NCBI GenBank assembly: GCA_963580245.1
Contig: CAUZJO010000058.1
Coordinates: 1-28,059 of the forward strand
Origin: CAUZJO01 sp963580245
GTDB lineage: Bacteria > Sumerlaeota > Sumerlaeia > MVZB01
Direction of reading: 5' to 3'
DNA length: 28,059 nt
Shown in pieces: positions 7,074 to 14,984 of the stretch (position 1 is its first letter; every line of letters begins with the position of its first letter). A program made the position numbers and the translations under genes. The notes under the pieces were generated by a model. That model did no database searches and was not told where the DNA came from. It saw only the letters and a list, made by a program, of their open reading frames with translations.

Positions 7074-9164
7074 TCAGTACTGGGCCTTCAGGCGGCAGGC
7101 GAACCAGCCGCCGCTTATTTCGGGATAGAAGACCTCATCCCAATCCCGTCCCTGCTCTCGATAGCGCACGTGGGCGCGCATGCGGACTTTGATGTCCCCG
7201 TCGATGCCCAGCGGTGCCCGCGGCAGACGCAGCTCGACGATTCGACCCGCCTCGGCCATGTTGGCGAGCGGCCCGTCCGCGCGGCCGTGGGGGGCGCTGG
7301 CCGGCCGTAGGACGGTTTGATAAGCGGCATTGATGATGCGGCAGCGGGCCGGACCTTCGGCGGGGGCCTCGAGCACCTGAACGCCAAAATCCCACGAACC
7401 ATCGAGATCGACGTCGAGTTGTAAATAGTCTCCCGCATCCTCGACATCGGCCGGCCCGCCCTCGGCCGACCCAATGGCGCGCTGCTTCTCGAAATCCAGC
7501 CTGACGTAAAGAAACCCCGCCGAGGCCGAAACCAATATCTGATCGAGCACCGCGATGGGGTGTTGAGCCTGGTTCTTGGCCCGCGCGGGGATGGGGTGGA
7601 CGAATTGGGCCCGCTGCCAATCGCTCACGCGTCCGTCCAGCTGGATCGGCTCGTTATACGGTTCGGCGACCGGTGCGGGGACAATTTGGCGACCTGGCGG
7701 GGAGGGGGCGGGCGTGGGCGTCGTCGTCGCGGTGGGGGTCGGCTCAGGGGTCGGCTTGGCGGTTAATTGCGGCCCAGGTGTCGGCTTGGGCGCCGGACTA
7801 TCCACTGGCGTCGCGGTCGGATCGGGTGTGGGTCCCTGCGTTAGCTTCGGGGTTGGGGGCGAACTGGGCACCGGCGTCGAAGGAGGTGATGGGGGCGCCG
7901 TGGCGGCCGGCTCGACCGTAGGCGCTGGAGTTGCGCTCGGCGTCACGATCGGCGCGAGGGAGGTTTTTGGGATCGACATTGGGGTCGCCGCTGTTGCATC
8001 CGGCCGCCGCGGGGGCGCGACCGCCGGCTCGGGCGTCACACTCGCGCGGGCGACACTCGGAAGGGCCGGCCTCGCCCCCCCCGCCGCGGCGTCATTCTTT
8101 CCATTGGTTGCCGCCGCTCTCGGTTCGATGGCGGGTTCACGCACCGGCGGGATCGAGTCGCTTGTCAATGAGGCCCTGGAGGTTGGTTCGTCGATCAACG
8201 GGACCGGCGGGGTGTCAGGCAGCTCGATGGCGGGCGCCCGACCTTTTTTCCGCTTGACCACGATCAATCGAGGAACGCCGTAGGGTTTGTCGGAATCGGC
8301 GTGGCCCTCCAGAACGCTTCGACCCATCGTCTCCTCGTCGAGTGCCACGGCCCCCTCGACCCGGGAACCCGGTGGGAGCGCCGCGATGCCCCCATCAATC
8401 ACCGCGGCTTCGCCGGGTCGAACGTTCTCACCGAAATAAAAGGGGATCCAATTACCGCCGGCCGGGGTGTACTCGGTAACCCAGCGTCCCGACCCCTGGA
8501 GGCTGTCGCGATAGCGCATGCGGACCCGAAGGCCGATCATGCGGTTGTAACGCAGGTTGAAGGGTTCTCGCGGGATGCGCATCTCCACCGAACCGCCGTC
8601 GGCCGAGAACATCGCCCGCGGCCCCAATGGAAAGTATTCCTTGTGGCCTTCGGGATAGAGATGACGTTTCCGGACGCGGCCATATTCGTCGATGGCCATG
8701 ATGGCCAGGTTGTTCACGCCCGGCCGTTTGCCGGGGGTCATCTGCGCGAGGTAATCGCTCCCGCCGTCCCGGTCCAGGTCCAGCTCGAGGTATCCAAAGT
8801 CGTCCCAGTTCCCCTTGATCAGTTTGCGGGGCTGGGCGAGATCCACGAACGGGCGCGCCCGCGTGAAGTTGATTTGCATGAAAAGGAAGTCGCGGGCGTA
8901 GGCGAGTTTAATGGAACGGATTCCGCCCAGCGGGCTGTCGGGGACGCTCGGCATCCCATAAGTCCGCACTTGGGGCAAGGACGCCCAGTCCTGCATCCGG
9001 CCGTCGATCGTGACCTGGCCGAGGCACACGCCCGTCGTCCCCAACGCCAGGAGAGACCACAGCGTCGTTCGCAAGGCGACGCCCGCGGTATGCGCAAGAC
9101 GGGACCGGTGGTAGATAAGCCTCAAAGTTGACCGAGCCATCATCTGCGCGGGACCGACTCTCAA
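7074..9164 (-). CDS. Secreted protein with two DOMON/CBM9-like domains joined by a Pro/Thr linker
   Basis: This 696-residue protein has a long N-terminus with a hydrophobic signal core (about 31-48, RTTLWSLLALGTTGVCLG). The first domain begins VTIDGRMQDW (51-60) and runs to about 245; the second begins IQLDGRVSDW (507-516) and runs to the end. Both open with the DG-x3-DW motif and contain L-DLD-x-DG strands (LELDLDRDGG, LQLDVDLDGS), as in family-9 carbohydrate-binding and DOMON-like modules. Between them, about 310-500 is low complexity, with many TP, PTP and TPAP repeats, as in linkers of extracellular glycan-binding proteins. No catalytic domain is visible. The TTG start has AGGAG 11 bases upstream; ATGs at codons 8 and 9 are alternatives. 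A candidate promoter lies at 9230-9258. Probably extracellular and sugar- or ligand-binding. Confidence 0.75.
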   Translation of the reverse strand: MRVGPAQMMARSTLRLIYHRSRLAHTAGVALRTTLWSLLALGTTGVCLGQVTIDGRMQDWASLPQVRTYGMPSVPDSPLGGIRSIKLAYARDFLFMQINFTRARPFVDLAQPRKLIKGNWDDFGYLELDLDRDGGSDYLAQMTPGKRPGVNNLAIMAIDEYGRVRKRHLYPEGHKEYFPLGPRAMFSADGGSVEMRIPREPFNLRYNRMIGLRVRMRYRDSLQGSGRWVTEYTPAGGNWIPFYFGENVRPGEAAVIDGGIAALPPGSRVEGAVALDEETMGRSVLEGHADSDKPYGVPRLIVVKRKKGRAPAIELPDTPPVPLIDEPTSRASLTSDSIPPVREPAIEPRAAATNGKNDAAAGGARPALPSVARASVTPEPAVAPPRRPDATAATPMSIPKTSLAPIVTPSATPAPTVEPAATAPPSPPSTPVPSSPPTPKLTQGPTPDPTATPVDSPAPKPTPGPQLTAKPTPEPTPTATTTPTPAPSPPGRQIVPAPVAEPYNEPIQLDGRVSDWQRAQFVHPIPARAKNQAQHPIAVLDQILVSASAGFLYVRLDFEKQRAIGSAEGGPADVEDAGDYLQLDVDLDGSWDFGVQVLEAPAEGPARCRIINAAYQTVLRPASAPHGRADGPLANMAEAGRIVELRLPRAPLGIDGDIKVRMRAHVRYREQGRDWDEVFYPEISGGWFACRLKAQY

Positions 9165-9229
9165 GTTTCCCGTGACTCCTCGACGAAACCCGCCGGTGAA
9201 TCGTCATCATAATCCAACGGGGAACAGTT

Positions 9230-9258
9230 AATATAGATGGCCACGCCGCCGAATACAA
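9230..9258 (-). promoter_or_regulatory. Candidate sigma-70-type promoter for the DOMON-like gene
   Basis: On the minus strand TTGTAT (9258-9253) and TATATT (9235-9230) are separated by exactly 17 bases. The -10 matches consensus at five of six positions and the -35 at three. The predicted transcript start is about 60 bases before the TTG. Confidence 0.42.
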
Positions 9259-9400
9259 TCCCCGCGGCCGCCGAAATATCCGAATCCGCCGGAGCGAGCT
9301 CTGCTGGAGGTGTTCCACGATCACTCGGGGGAGCCACAAAGCGGAGTTGCGCCCTGTCCAGCCTGTAGGGATCGTCTAAATTGTCGGCGCGTTTGGGAGC

Positions 9401-10456
9401 TTAGGAAGCGGAAGCGTCAATGGCCTGATCAGCGATCGGATGGTCCGCGATCGCCTCGTCCTGGTCCGAACCGTTGTCTTTCAGTGGAGAGTAGAGCACC
9501 AGTGGCATCGTGGCGTCGTTGGCCCCGAGCTGTCCGTTGCGCATCCAGCAGACCCGGCCGCGGCCGTCGCTCTTGGCTTTGTAAAGCGCCTTGTCGGCGG
9601 CCTCGATGAACTTCTCAACATTCTCGAAACCGTCGGCGTAATTGGAGAGGCCCACGCTGACGGTCAGGGTGAGTTCGTTGCCGTCTTTGTCGAAGGTGTG
9701 ATGACGCACCGATGCGCGCAGACGTTCGGCCTGGATGACGGCGCCCTGAAGCGAGGTCGCGGGCAGGATGATCGCGAATTCCTCGCCGCCGTAGCGCGCC
9801 GCGATATCGCCGCCCCTTATGTTTTGTTGGACGAGCCGGCCGATCTCTCGCAACACCAGGTCGCCGGTTTGGTGGCCGTAGGTGTCGTTGAATCTCTTGA
9901 AATGGTCGATGTCGAACAGAACCAGAGACAGCGCGCGTTCAAGACGACCGGCTTGGTTAAAAGCCTCGGCGATTTCACGATCGAAGACCGCGCGGTTGCT
10001 CAGCGTGGTCAGCGCGTCCACGTTGGCCATGTGGATCAATCGCTGGTCGGCGGCCAATTCGGACTCATCGCGCAGGAAAAAGCCGAACACCGTCGAGCCC
10101 ATCATGCTTTTGTCGCGATCCTCGAGGACCCGTTCGGTGATGCGCACGCCGTTGACGTACGTCCCGTTGGTGCTGCCCAAGTCGACCAAGCGCACGTTGG
10201 GCGGCTCGTCGGACTTGTCGAAATTGTCGCAGCATAGGGCGACGTGTCGGCGCGAGCAGCACTGATCGGGCAGCGTGATATCGGCCAGCACGTCGCGGCC
10301 GATGACGATCTCGTGTTTGTCGAGGGGATGACGTCGATGGACGTCCCGCTCGTCAAAAACGATCAGTACGGGTCGCTCGGTTCGGGAGGGCGCGTCGTCA
10401 GCGACCTCACCGATACTGCGATCGAAGATCGTTTGGTTGTCCAGTCCTTCCGGCAT
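9401..10456 (-). CDS. FHA-domain diguanylate cyclase (GGDEF)
   Basis: The protein has 351 residues from the ATG at 10456, which has AGGAG seven bases upstream; the open frame extends further but that extension looks non-coding. An FHA domain (about 47-118) shows HEIVIGRD, CSRRHVAL and DLGSTNGTYVNG, the usual phosphothreonine-binding residues. A GGDEF domain follows (about 146-300) with NVDALTTLSNRAVF and the active-site GGEEF at 223-227. An RGGD inhibitory site lies five residues before GGEEF, so product inhibition by cyclic-di-GMP is expected. The enzyme makes c-di-GMP from two GTP in the cytoplasm. The FHA domain suggests control by a Ser/Thr kinase, though none is in the window. The C-terminal tail is acidic. 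The TPR gene lies upstream on the same strand with a gap of 154 bases. Confidence 0.95.
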   Translation of the reverse strand: MPEGLDNQTIFDRSIGEVADDAPSRTERPVLIVFDERDVHRRHPLDKHEIVIGRDVLADITLPDQCCSRRHVALCCDNFDKSDEPPNVRLVDLGSTNGTYVNGVRITERVLEDRDKSMMGSTVFGFFLRDESELAADQRLIHMANVDALTTLSNRAVFDREIAEAFNQAGRLERALSLVLFDIDHFKRFNDTYGHQTGDLVLREIGRLVQQNIRGGDIAARYGGEEFAIILPATSLQGAVIQAERLRASVRHHTFDKDGNELTLTVSVGLSNYADGFENVEKFIEAADKALYKAKSDGRGRVCWMRNGQLGANDATMPLVLYSPLKDNGSDQDEAIADHPIADQAIDASAS

Positions 10457-10610
10457 GCCGACGCTCCTGTCGGGTTGATCAAAGGTCCGAGCGAGCGAAA
10501 CAAGCCCGGGTACGGGAAGAGCCTTCCCGAAATACTTCGTCATTGAACTTATCGGCCGCCGCGCCCCGAAGATAAAGCGCGTCATCGCGAGAAAACAAGC
10601 GCCCGACGCC

Positions 10611-11432
10611 TCAGGCCGACGTCTCCGGATAGGCCCCTTTCCATAGTTGGGTGGCCTTGCAACCCCGCAGCCAGCACCACAAGCCGCCCACGGCGGCCAG
10701 ATTGAGGACGATGAACGTGTAGGCCAGCCTGACCAAATGCCCTCTGATCGCCCCGCCCACCCATTCCTTGGCCCATCCGAGGGCCACGAGACCGTAAAAA
10801 ACGACCTGTCCAACGGCGGTCGCCAGGTAGAACCAGCCGCCGGCGGCGATGGATCCGACCAGCAACCCGATCAAGGCGTAAGGGACCAGGAGCCGGAAAA
10901 CTTTGTGCGCCCAAACGCGCAGCCAGGTGGAGGGATTGCCCCACGGCGTGAGCAGTCCCGGCTCCAGGGCGAACGCCTGGAAGTTGCCCGCCAACGTGCG
11001 AATCTTGCGCCGGAATTCCTGTTGGGTCTTGCTTGGGGGGCGGTCCACCTCGGCTTTCTCCAGTGCCAGCTTCAGGTGGGCCTGGCCCAGCGTCAGATAG
11101 GCCTGATGCCGGTTCTGGTCAAGCTCGACGGCCTTGCCGGCATACTTGAGCACCAGCTCCGCGCTGCCCTTCTTGCCCATCTTGAGGTAGGCCTCGGCGC
11201 AGGAGGTCAGCGTTTTGACCTGGTCGGGCTTGAGCGCGAGCGCTTCCTCGAATTTCTCAATCGCCTTGTATAATCTTCGGTTCTTCAGCAGCAGGACGCC
11301 CTGATCGTGTAGTTTCTCGGCCTTGCTATGCCCGCCGCAGCCGATTGCGGCGACGGCGACAAACAGGATTAACGTACCCAGAGCCGCCAGCGGAATATTG
11401 GGCCTCCCGGCGCTCGGCGGATTCAACCTCAT
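10611..11432 (-). CDS. TPR-repeat protein with lipobox-like N-terminus and C-terminal membrane segments
   Basis: The protein has 273 residues. The N-terminus has a hydrophobic core ending AAIGC, a possible lipobox with C32, although the -3 residue is Ala rather than Leu. TPR repeats occupy about 38-125 (for example KAIEKFEEALALKPDQ and AYLTLGQAHLKLALE). The C-terminal third is hydrophobic, with likely helices at about 180-222 and 236-256, followed by WCWLRGCK. A lipoprotein with further membrane helices is unusual, so the first segment may simply be a membrane anchor. TPRs bind partner proteins. The ATG has GGAGGAG eight bases upstream. The diguanylate cyclase gene follows on the same strand. 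The specific role is unknown. Confidence 0.8.
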   Translation of the reverse strand: MRLNPPSAGRPNIPLAALGTLILFVAVAAIGCGGHSKAEKLHDQGVLLLKNRRLYKAIEKFEEALALKPDQVKTLTSCAEAYLKMGKKGSAELVLKYAGKAVELDQNRHQAYLTLGQAHLKLALEKAEVDRPPSKTQQEFRRKIRTLAGNFQAFALEPGLLTPWGNPSTWLRVWAHKVFRLLVPYALIGLLVGSIAAGGWFYLATAVGQVVFYGLVALGWAKEWVGGAIRGHLVRLAYTFIVLNLAAVGGLWCWLRGCKATQLWKGAYPETSA

Positions 11433-11749
11433 CGATGCACTCCTCCAACTTGGGCGTTTGGCGGTGGTTCCCCTGAATCGATTCGACCTTTCCGGGCCGA
11501 AACTTGATGTTTTTCATCGGCGTCAACTCCAACAAATTCAGTCCGCAAAGCCGCCCGCTCAGGGCCCATTCTCGATCGAAGCCGCGCTATCCACCCACCG
11601 ACTAACCACCAGGATTCCTCCCCAACCTTGGGCGGTTGACTTTTGGGTCCCAACCTGAAATCGTTCGGAGCCATAAGGTGGCCGCCAAGGCCGAGGCGAA
11701 ACGATCGCGCCACCTGATCTACTTCCTCTCCCGGACCCTCCCCAACGCC

Positions 11750-12937
11750 ATGGGAACCGACCCCCACTCTCCGCGGACGGTGCTGATGCTCACGCCCAGC
11801 TCCCGGCTGCTCGGGGCGCGGCGCAGCTTGCTGGCATTGGCCGAATCGCTGGATCCCGAGCGCTGGCGGCCGGTCGTGTGCGGCCAGAGTCACGGCCAGT
11901 TGGGCGAGGCGCTCGACGCGCGCCAGATCCCCATGGAAGTCGTCAAGCTGGGTTGGTGGCGCAAGGGGAAATACTTCCTGTGGCGGCCGTTCGCCATCGC
12001 GCGCCTGGCCTCGCTGGCCCGCACCGTAGGGGCGGACCTGATCCACTGCAACGAAATCTACCCCAACCCCTACGCCGTGCGGGCGGCGGGCAACGTGATG
12101 GGACCGCCCGGCTCCCCCGGCGAGGGCCGCCCCATCCCGGTGGTCACCCATGTGCGGCTCGGGATGAAACCGGGAATGATCCGCAAATACGACCTCATCC
12201 GGGCCGACCGCATCATCATCCCCTCCAAGGCCCTGGCCCAGGAGTTCAGCAAATGGGAAGACCGCGGCAGGCGAGTGGGGGTGATCTACAACGGCGTCAA
12301 CCTGGATGAATACCAGCGCAAACGGACCGCCGAGGCCGCCCGCCTCCAGTTGGGCCTGCCGGTCGAGGGGCTGTTGCTCGGCGCGATCGGCCAGCTCGGC
12401 CGGCGCAAGGGAGGCGACATCCTGTTGGACGCCGTCGAGCGCCTGGCCCCCCGCCACCCCGAGCTCTACGTCTTCTTTGTCGGCGAACCGCATCGCGGTC
12501 AGGAAAACTTCGCCGAGAAGCTCAAGCGGCGCGCCGCCGAGCCGCCGCTGGCCGGTCGCGTCTTCTTCCACCCCTTCACCGAACAGATCCTGCCCTATTA
12601 CGAAGCCGCCGACGTCAACATACTCGCCTCGCGCAAGGAGGGCTTCGGCCGCACGATCATTGAGTCCGGCGCCATCGGCATCCCCTCGATCGGCGCCCGC
12701 ACCGGCGGCATCGAAGAGATCATCGTCGACGGTGCCACCGGCTACCTGGTTCCCCCCAAGAACCCCGAGGCGCTGACCCGCGCCATCGAGGAGATGATCA
12801 CCCACCCCGGCCAACGCCGCGCGATGGGCGACGCGGCCTTCAAACGCACCGCCCAATACTTCTCCGCCACCGCCCACCAGGAACGGATCATGAACCTCTA
12901 TGACGAGGTGTTGGAGACGAAGACGGGGTCGATGTGA
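11750..12937 (+). CDS. Glycosyltransferase family 4 (GT-B fold)
   Basis: From the ATG at 11750 the protein has 395 residues. The N-terminus (TVLMLTPSSRLLGARRSL) is the usual first strand and glycine loop of GT4 enzymes. The C-terminal donor-binding domain has GQLGRRKGG (about 214-222) and the E-x7-E motif (E297 and E305 in KEGFGRTIIESG), followed by GIPSIGARTGGIEEII. These enzymes move a sugar from a nucleotide-sugar to a lipid or glycan acceptor with retention, at the inner face of the membrane; the acceptor is unknown. The frame is open back to a TTG at 11636, but the extra 38 residues do not look like family sequence. A proline- and glycine-rich insertion (GPPGSPGEGRP) lies in the N-terminal domain. 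No clear Shine-Dalgarno sequence is seen at 11750. Confidence 0.9.
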   Translation: MGTDPHSPRTVLMLTPSSRLLGARRSLLALAESLDPERWRPVVCGQSHGQLGEALDARQIPMEVVKLGWWRKGKYFLWRPFAIARLASLARTVGADLIHCNEIYPNPYAVRAAGNVMGPPGSPGEGRPIPVVTHVRLGMKPGMIRKYDLIRADRIIIPSKALAQEFSKWEDRGRRVGVIYNGVNLDEYQRKRTAEAARLQLGLPVEGLLLGAIGQLGRRKGGDILLDAVERLAPRHPELYVFFVGEPHRGQENFAEKLKRRAAEPPLAGRVFFHPFTEQILPYYEAADVNILASRKEGFGRTIIESGAIGIPSIGARTGGIEEIIVDGATGYLVPPKNPEALTRAIEEMITHPGQRRAMGDAAFKRTAQYFSATAHQERIMNLYDEVLETKTGSM

Positions 12938-12982
12938 CGTAGATTCACTTGGGAGATTGTCCAACGCCGATTAGACGAGAAA

Positions 12983-14212
12983 TTATTCGTATAGGAATCC
13001 AATGGGGTCCGTGGAGTTTCTTGCTTTTACTTCGATCTTGGCCATATATCCTGTATGGCTAAAAAATGGGTTTCCCCCTGTCAGCTCCTCCCCCGTAACA
13101 AAACAGGAATCTTCCTTTTCTTCAACGATGAAAAGAATTTTAGTAAACTGGAAAACTGCGGTTGTGTTCATCAGCAGTGACCACTCGAAACCTCCCCGCG
13201 AATCCGTTGCCACTAGATTGCTGCCGATTCCCTGGCCAGCGGCGGTGACTCCTCCTATGATATATCCGCCGGCGATCGTTTCTTAAACTGTGTGTGGAGT
13301 GCCGAATCCATCGCGATCGAAGAGATTTATTTCCCACGCGGTGATTCCATCAGAACCAAGGCGCAACAAAGTCGCAAGGAAATTACTCCCCCGGATTGCA
13401 CCTATAAATCCCGAATCCGACGTTTCTTTTAGATCGTTGATTAACGAGATATCAACGCCAAATTCTCTTCTCCATGCCTCACTCAACATCGAATCAATCC
13501 TTACGATTTCTTTTGTGCCATTACTGTAAAGAATGTATCCGCCATCTTGAGTCGGACTTCCCGTGCCCTGAATCGCGCTCCCGCCCCGGTAAAATTTGTC
13601 ATCCGTCAGCGCTCCCGCGTCATCCGTTGTGAACAGATATAACGCGTTTGGCAGGTTGCCCTCCGAGGTCGCGATAATTTGAAAAGACCCGTCCGTGAGT
13701 TCGTGAACAAACATCCCCCGGTCTTCACCCGGACCGCCGTAAGTCATTTTCCAATCAAGTTCTCCGAGGGCGTCGGTTTTGATAAGATAGGCATCGGGCG
13801 CGCCGCTGGTGTCGTCCGGCTTGGGAAACGACTCGGTATATCCCGTGATGATAAAGCCGCCGTCGCTGGCCTCCATCACTAAATTTGCAACGTCCTCTTC
13901 AGCCCCCCCAAACAACTTGTCCCAAACGATGTCTCCCACGTTGTTGAATTTGACCAGGTGAATATTTAGATCGGGTTTGCGCGCGAGGGCGATGATATGA
14001 CCGTCCGTCGTCATCTTCGCGTCGTAAAACTGTTGGTGGCTGCTATACAACCTCTCTCACACCACAACGGGTTCCTTGTCAATTGCATCCTGCGCGTGAG
14101 CGTTCACTTGGAGACCGACGATGACAACACACGTCATCCCAAAGATTGCCGTTGCGACCGGGCTTCTCACGATGGGGTAGACCCTGGATGCATGTGAGAG
14201 GGGATTTTCCAT
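12983..14212 (-). pseudogene. Exported beta-propeller repeat protein with two in-frame stop codons
   Basis: One frame from ATG 14212 to TAA 12983-12985 gives 409 codons before the final stop, interrupted by TGA at codon 52 (14059-14057) and TAA at codon 310 (13285-13283). The start is strong, with GGAGG eight bases upstream. The first 51 codons encode a signal peptide (SPVATAIFGMTCVVIVGLQ, then AHAQ). The rest consists of about six or seven repeats of roughly 40-50 residues with the pattern W-x-K-x-FGG, then DGGFIITG, then D-x-YLIKTDA-x-G, typical of secreted propellers. Residues after each stop continue the repeat pattern (ETIAGGYIIGGVTAAGQG after the second). Both stops can arise from a single C-to-T change (CGA to TGA, CAA to TAA). 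The DNA is less GC-rich than the flanking genes. Read-through cannot be excluded but is unlikely. Confidence 0.75.
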
Positions 14213-14380
14213 CACGATGCCTCCATTGCTCCGATAATCAAACAAAAGGTCGTCCGCCGGTTTTCTTGTCCAAGACGCGGTCCTCCCACGGGTTCCAACC
14301 ATAAAAGGGCGTCTCGCCGCCTCGGTGTAACACAAAAATTCCCTTGGGGCGAATTTTGTGATCGCCGGGTCGATCTCGGG

Positions 14381-14409
14381 TTGACAACGGCCCGGGGGTG
14401 ACCTATCGT
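14381..14409 (+). promoter_or_regulatory. Sigma-70-type promoter for the ylxM-ffh operon
   Basis: A perfect -35 box TTGACA (14381-14386), a 17-base spacer and a -10 TATCGT (14404-14409, four of six consensus bases) lie about 65 bases before the GTG start of ylxM. The spacer is GC-rich. Confidence 0.6.
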
Positions 14410-14474
14410 GGATCGGTCCGCGTGTAAAGGTAAATGCTTTGACGCGCCCTTGATGTCGCAAGGAGGCCGGTATT

Positions 14475-14942
14475 GTGGCCGCCCGCTCCCAGGTCGATTC
14501 CGCCGCCCGTCGCTATCGGCTGAGCCAATTGCTCGATGCCTACGGCGACCTGCTGACCGAAAAACAACGGACGTTCCTGCGGCTCTATTTCGAGCGGGAC
14601 CTGTCGTACGGCGAGATCGCGCGGCAGTTCGGCGTCTCGCGCCAGGCCATCTTTGACGCGGTCCGCCACGGCGAAGACTCGCTGGAGCGCTTTGAATCGG
14701 TTCTGGGGCTGGTCGAGAGCGGGTGGGCCGAGTGGGACGGCGGGGAGTTGACGCCCGCCGTCGTGGCCGACCGGCTGGGCAACATGCGCGAGCGGATTCG
14801 CAAGGCATTCGCCAGCCGCAGTTGGAACCAGCATCGGGCGATCTTGGCCGAAATGGCCCGGCTGTTCGAAAGCCTGACGATCCAGGTTGAGCCGACGGAT
14901 GATGAAGGGCCGAAACGGGCCCCGAGGAAGAAAACCAGGTAG
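14475..14942 (+). CDS. ylxM: YlxM/p13-like helix-turn-helix protein
   Basis: The protein has 155 residues. The N-terminal 65 residues hold a sigma-70 region-4-like helix-turn-helix: LLDAYGDLLTEKQRTFLRLY, then LSYGEIARQFGVSRQAIFDAV. YlxM proteins are typically encoded just before ffh, as here, and are linked to signal recognition particle function. The second half (about 65-155) is longer than in short YlxM proteins and ends in a basic tail (KRAPRKKTR). The start is GTG, supported by AAGGAGG eight bases upstream. The ffh start follows 42 bases after the stop, so the two are probably co-transcribed from the promoter at 14381-14409. Confidence 0.85.
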   Translation: MAARSQVDSAARRYRLSQLLDAYGDLLTEKQRTFLRLYFERDLSYGEIARQFGVSRQAIFDAVRHGEDSLERFESVLGLVESGWAEWDGGELTPAVVADRLGNMRERIRKAFASRSWNQHRAILAEMARLFESLTIQVEPTDDEGPKRAPRKKTR

Positions 14943-14984
14943 CCTGAACACGGGTAGTCTGAACAACGGAGTCGGCGAGCCGCA

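Noticed and set aside
8301..9131. 276-residue plus-strand open frame opposite the DOMON-like gene
   Set aside because: No recognisable domain; the opposite strand encodes a coherent secreted protein.
10457..10813. 119-residue N-terminal extension of the diguanylate cyclase
   Set aside because: Low-quality Trp/Arg/Ser-rich sequence; a strong Shine-Dalgarno sequence supports ATG 10456.
11326..11535. 69-residue minus-strand ORF overlapping the TPR gene start
   Set aside because: Most of it lies in another frame of the TPR gene and ends in an Arg-rich shadow; no homology seen.
11429..12964. 511-residue minus-strand open frame
   Set aside because: It is the shadow of the GT4 gene; composition is Gly/Ala/Asp-rich with no family motifs, while the plus strand has clear GT4 signatures.
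14057..14059. TGA as a selenocysteine codon in the propeller gene
   Set aside because: No selenoprotein family fits, no obvious stem-loop follows, and the same gene has a TAA as well.
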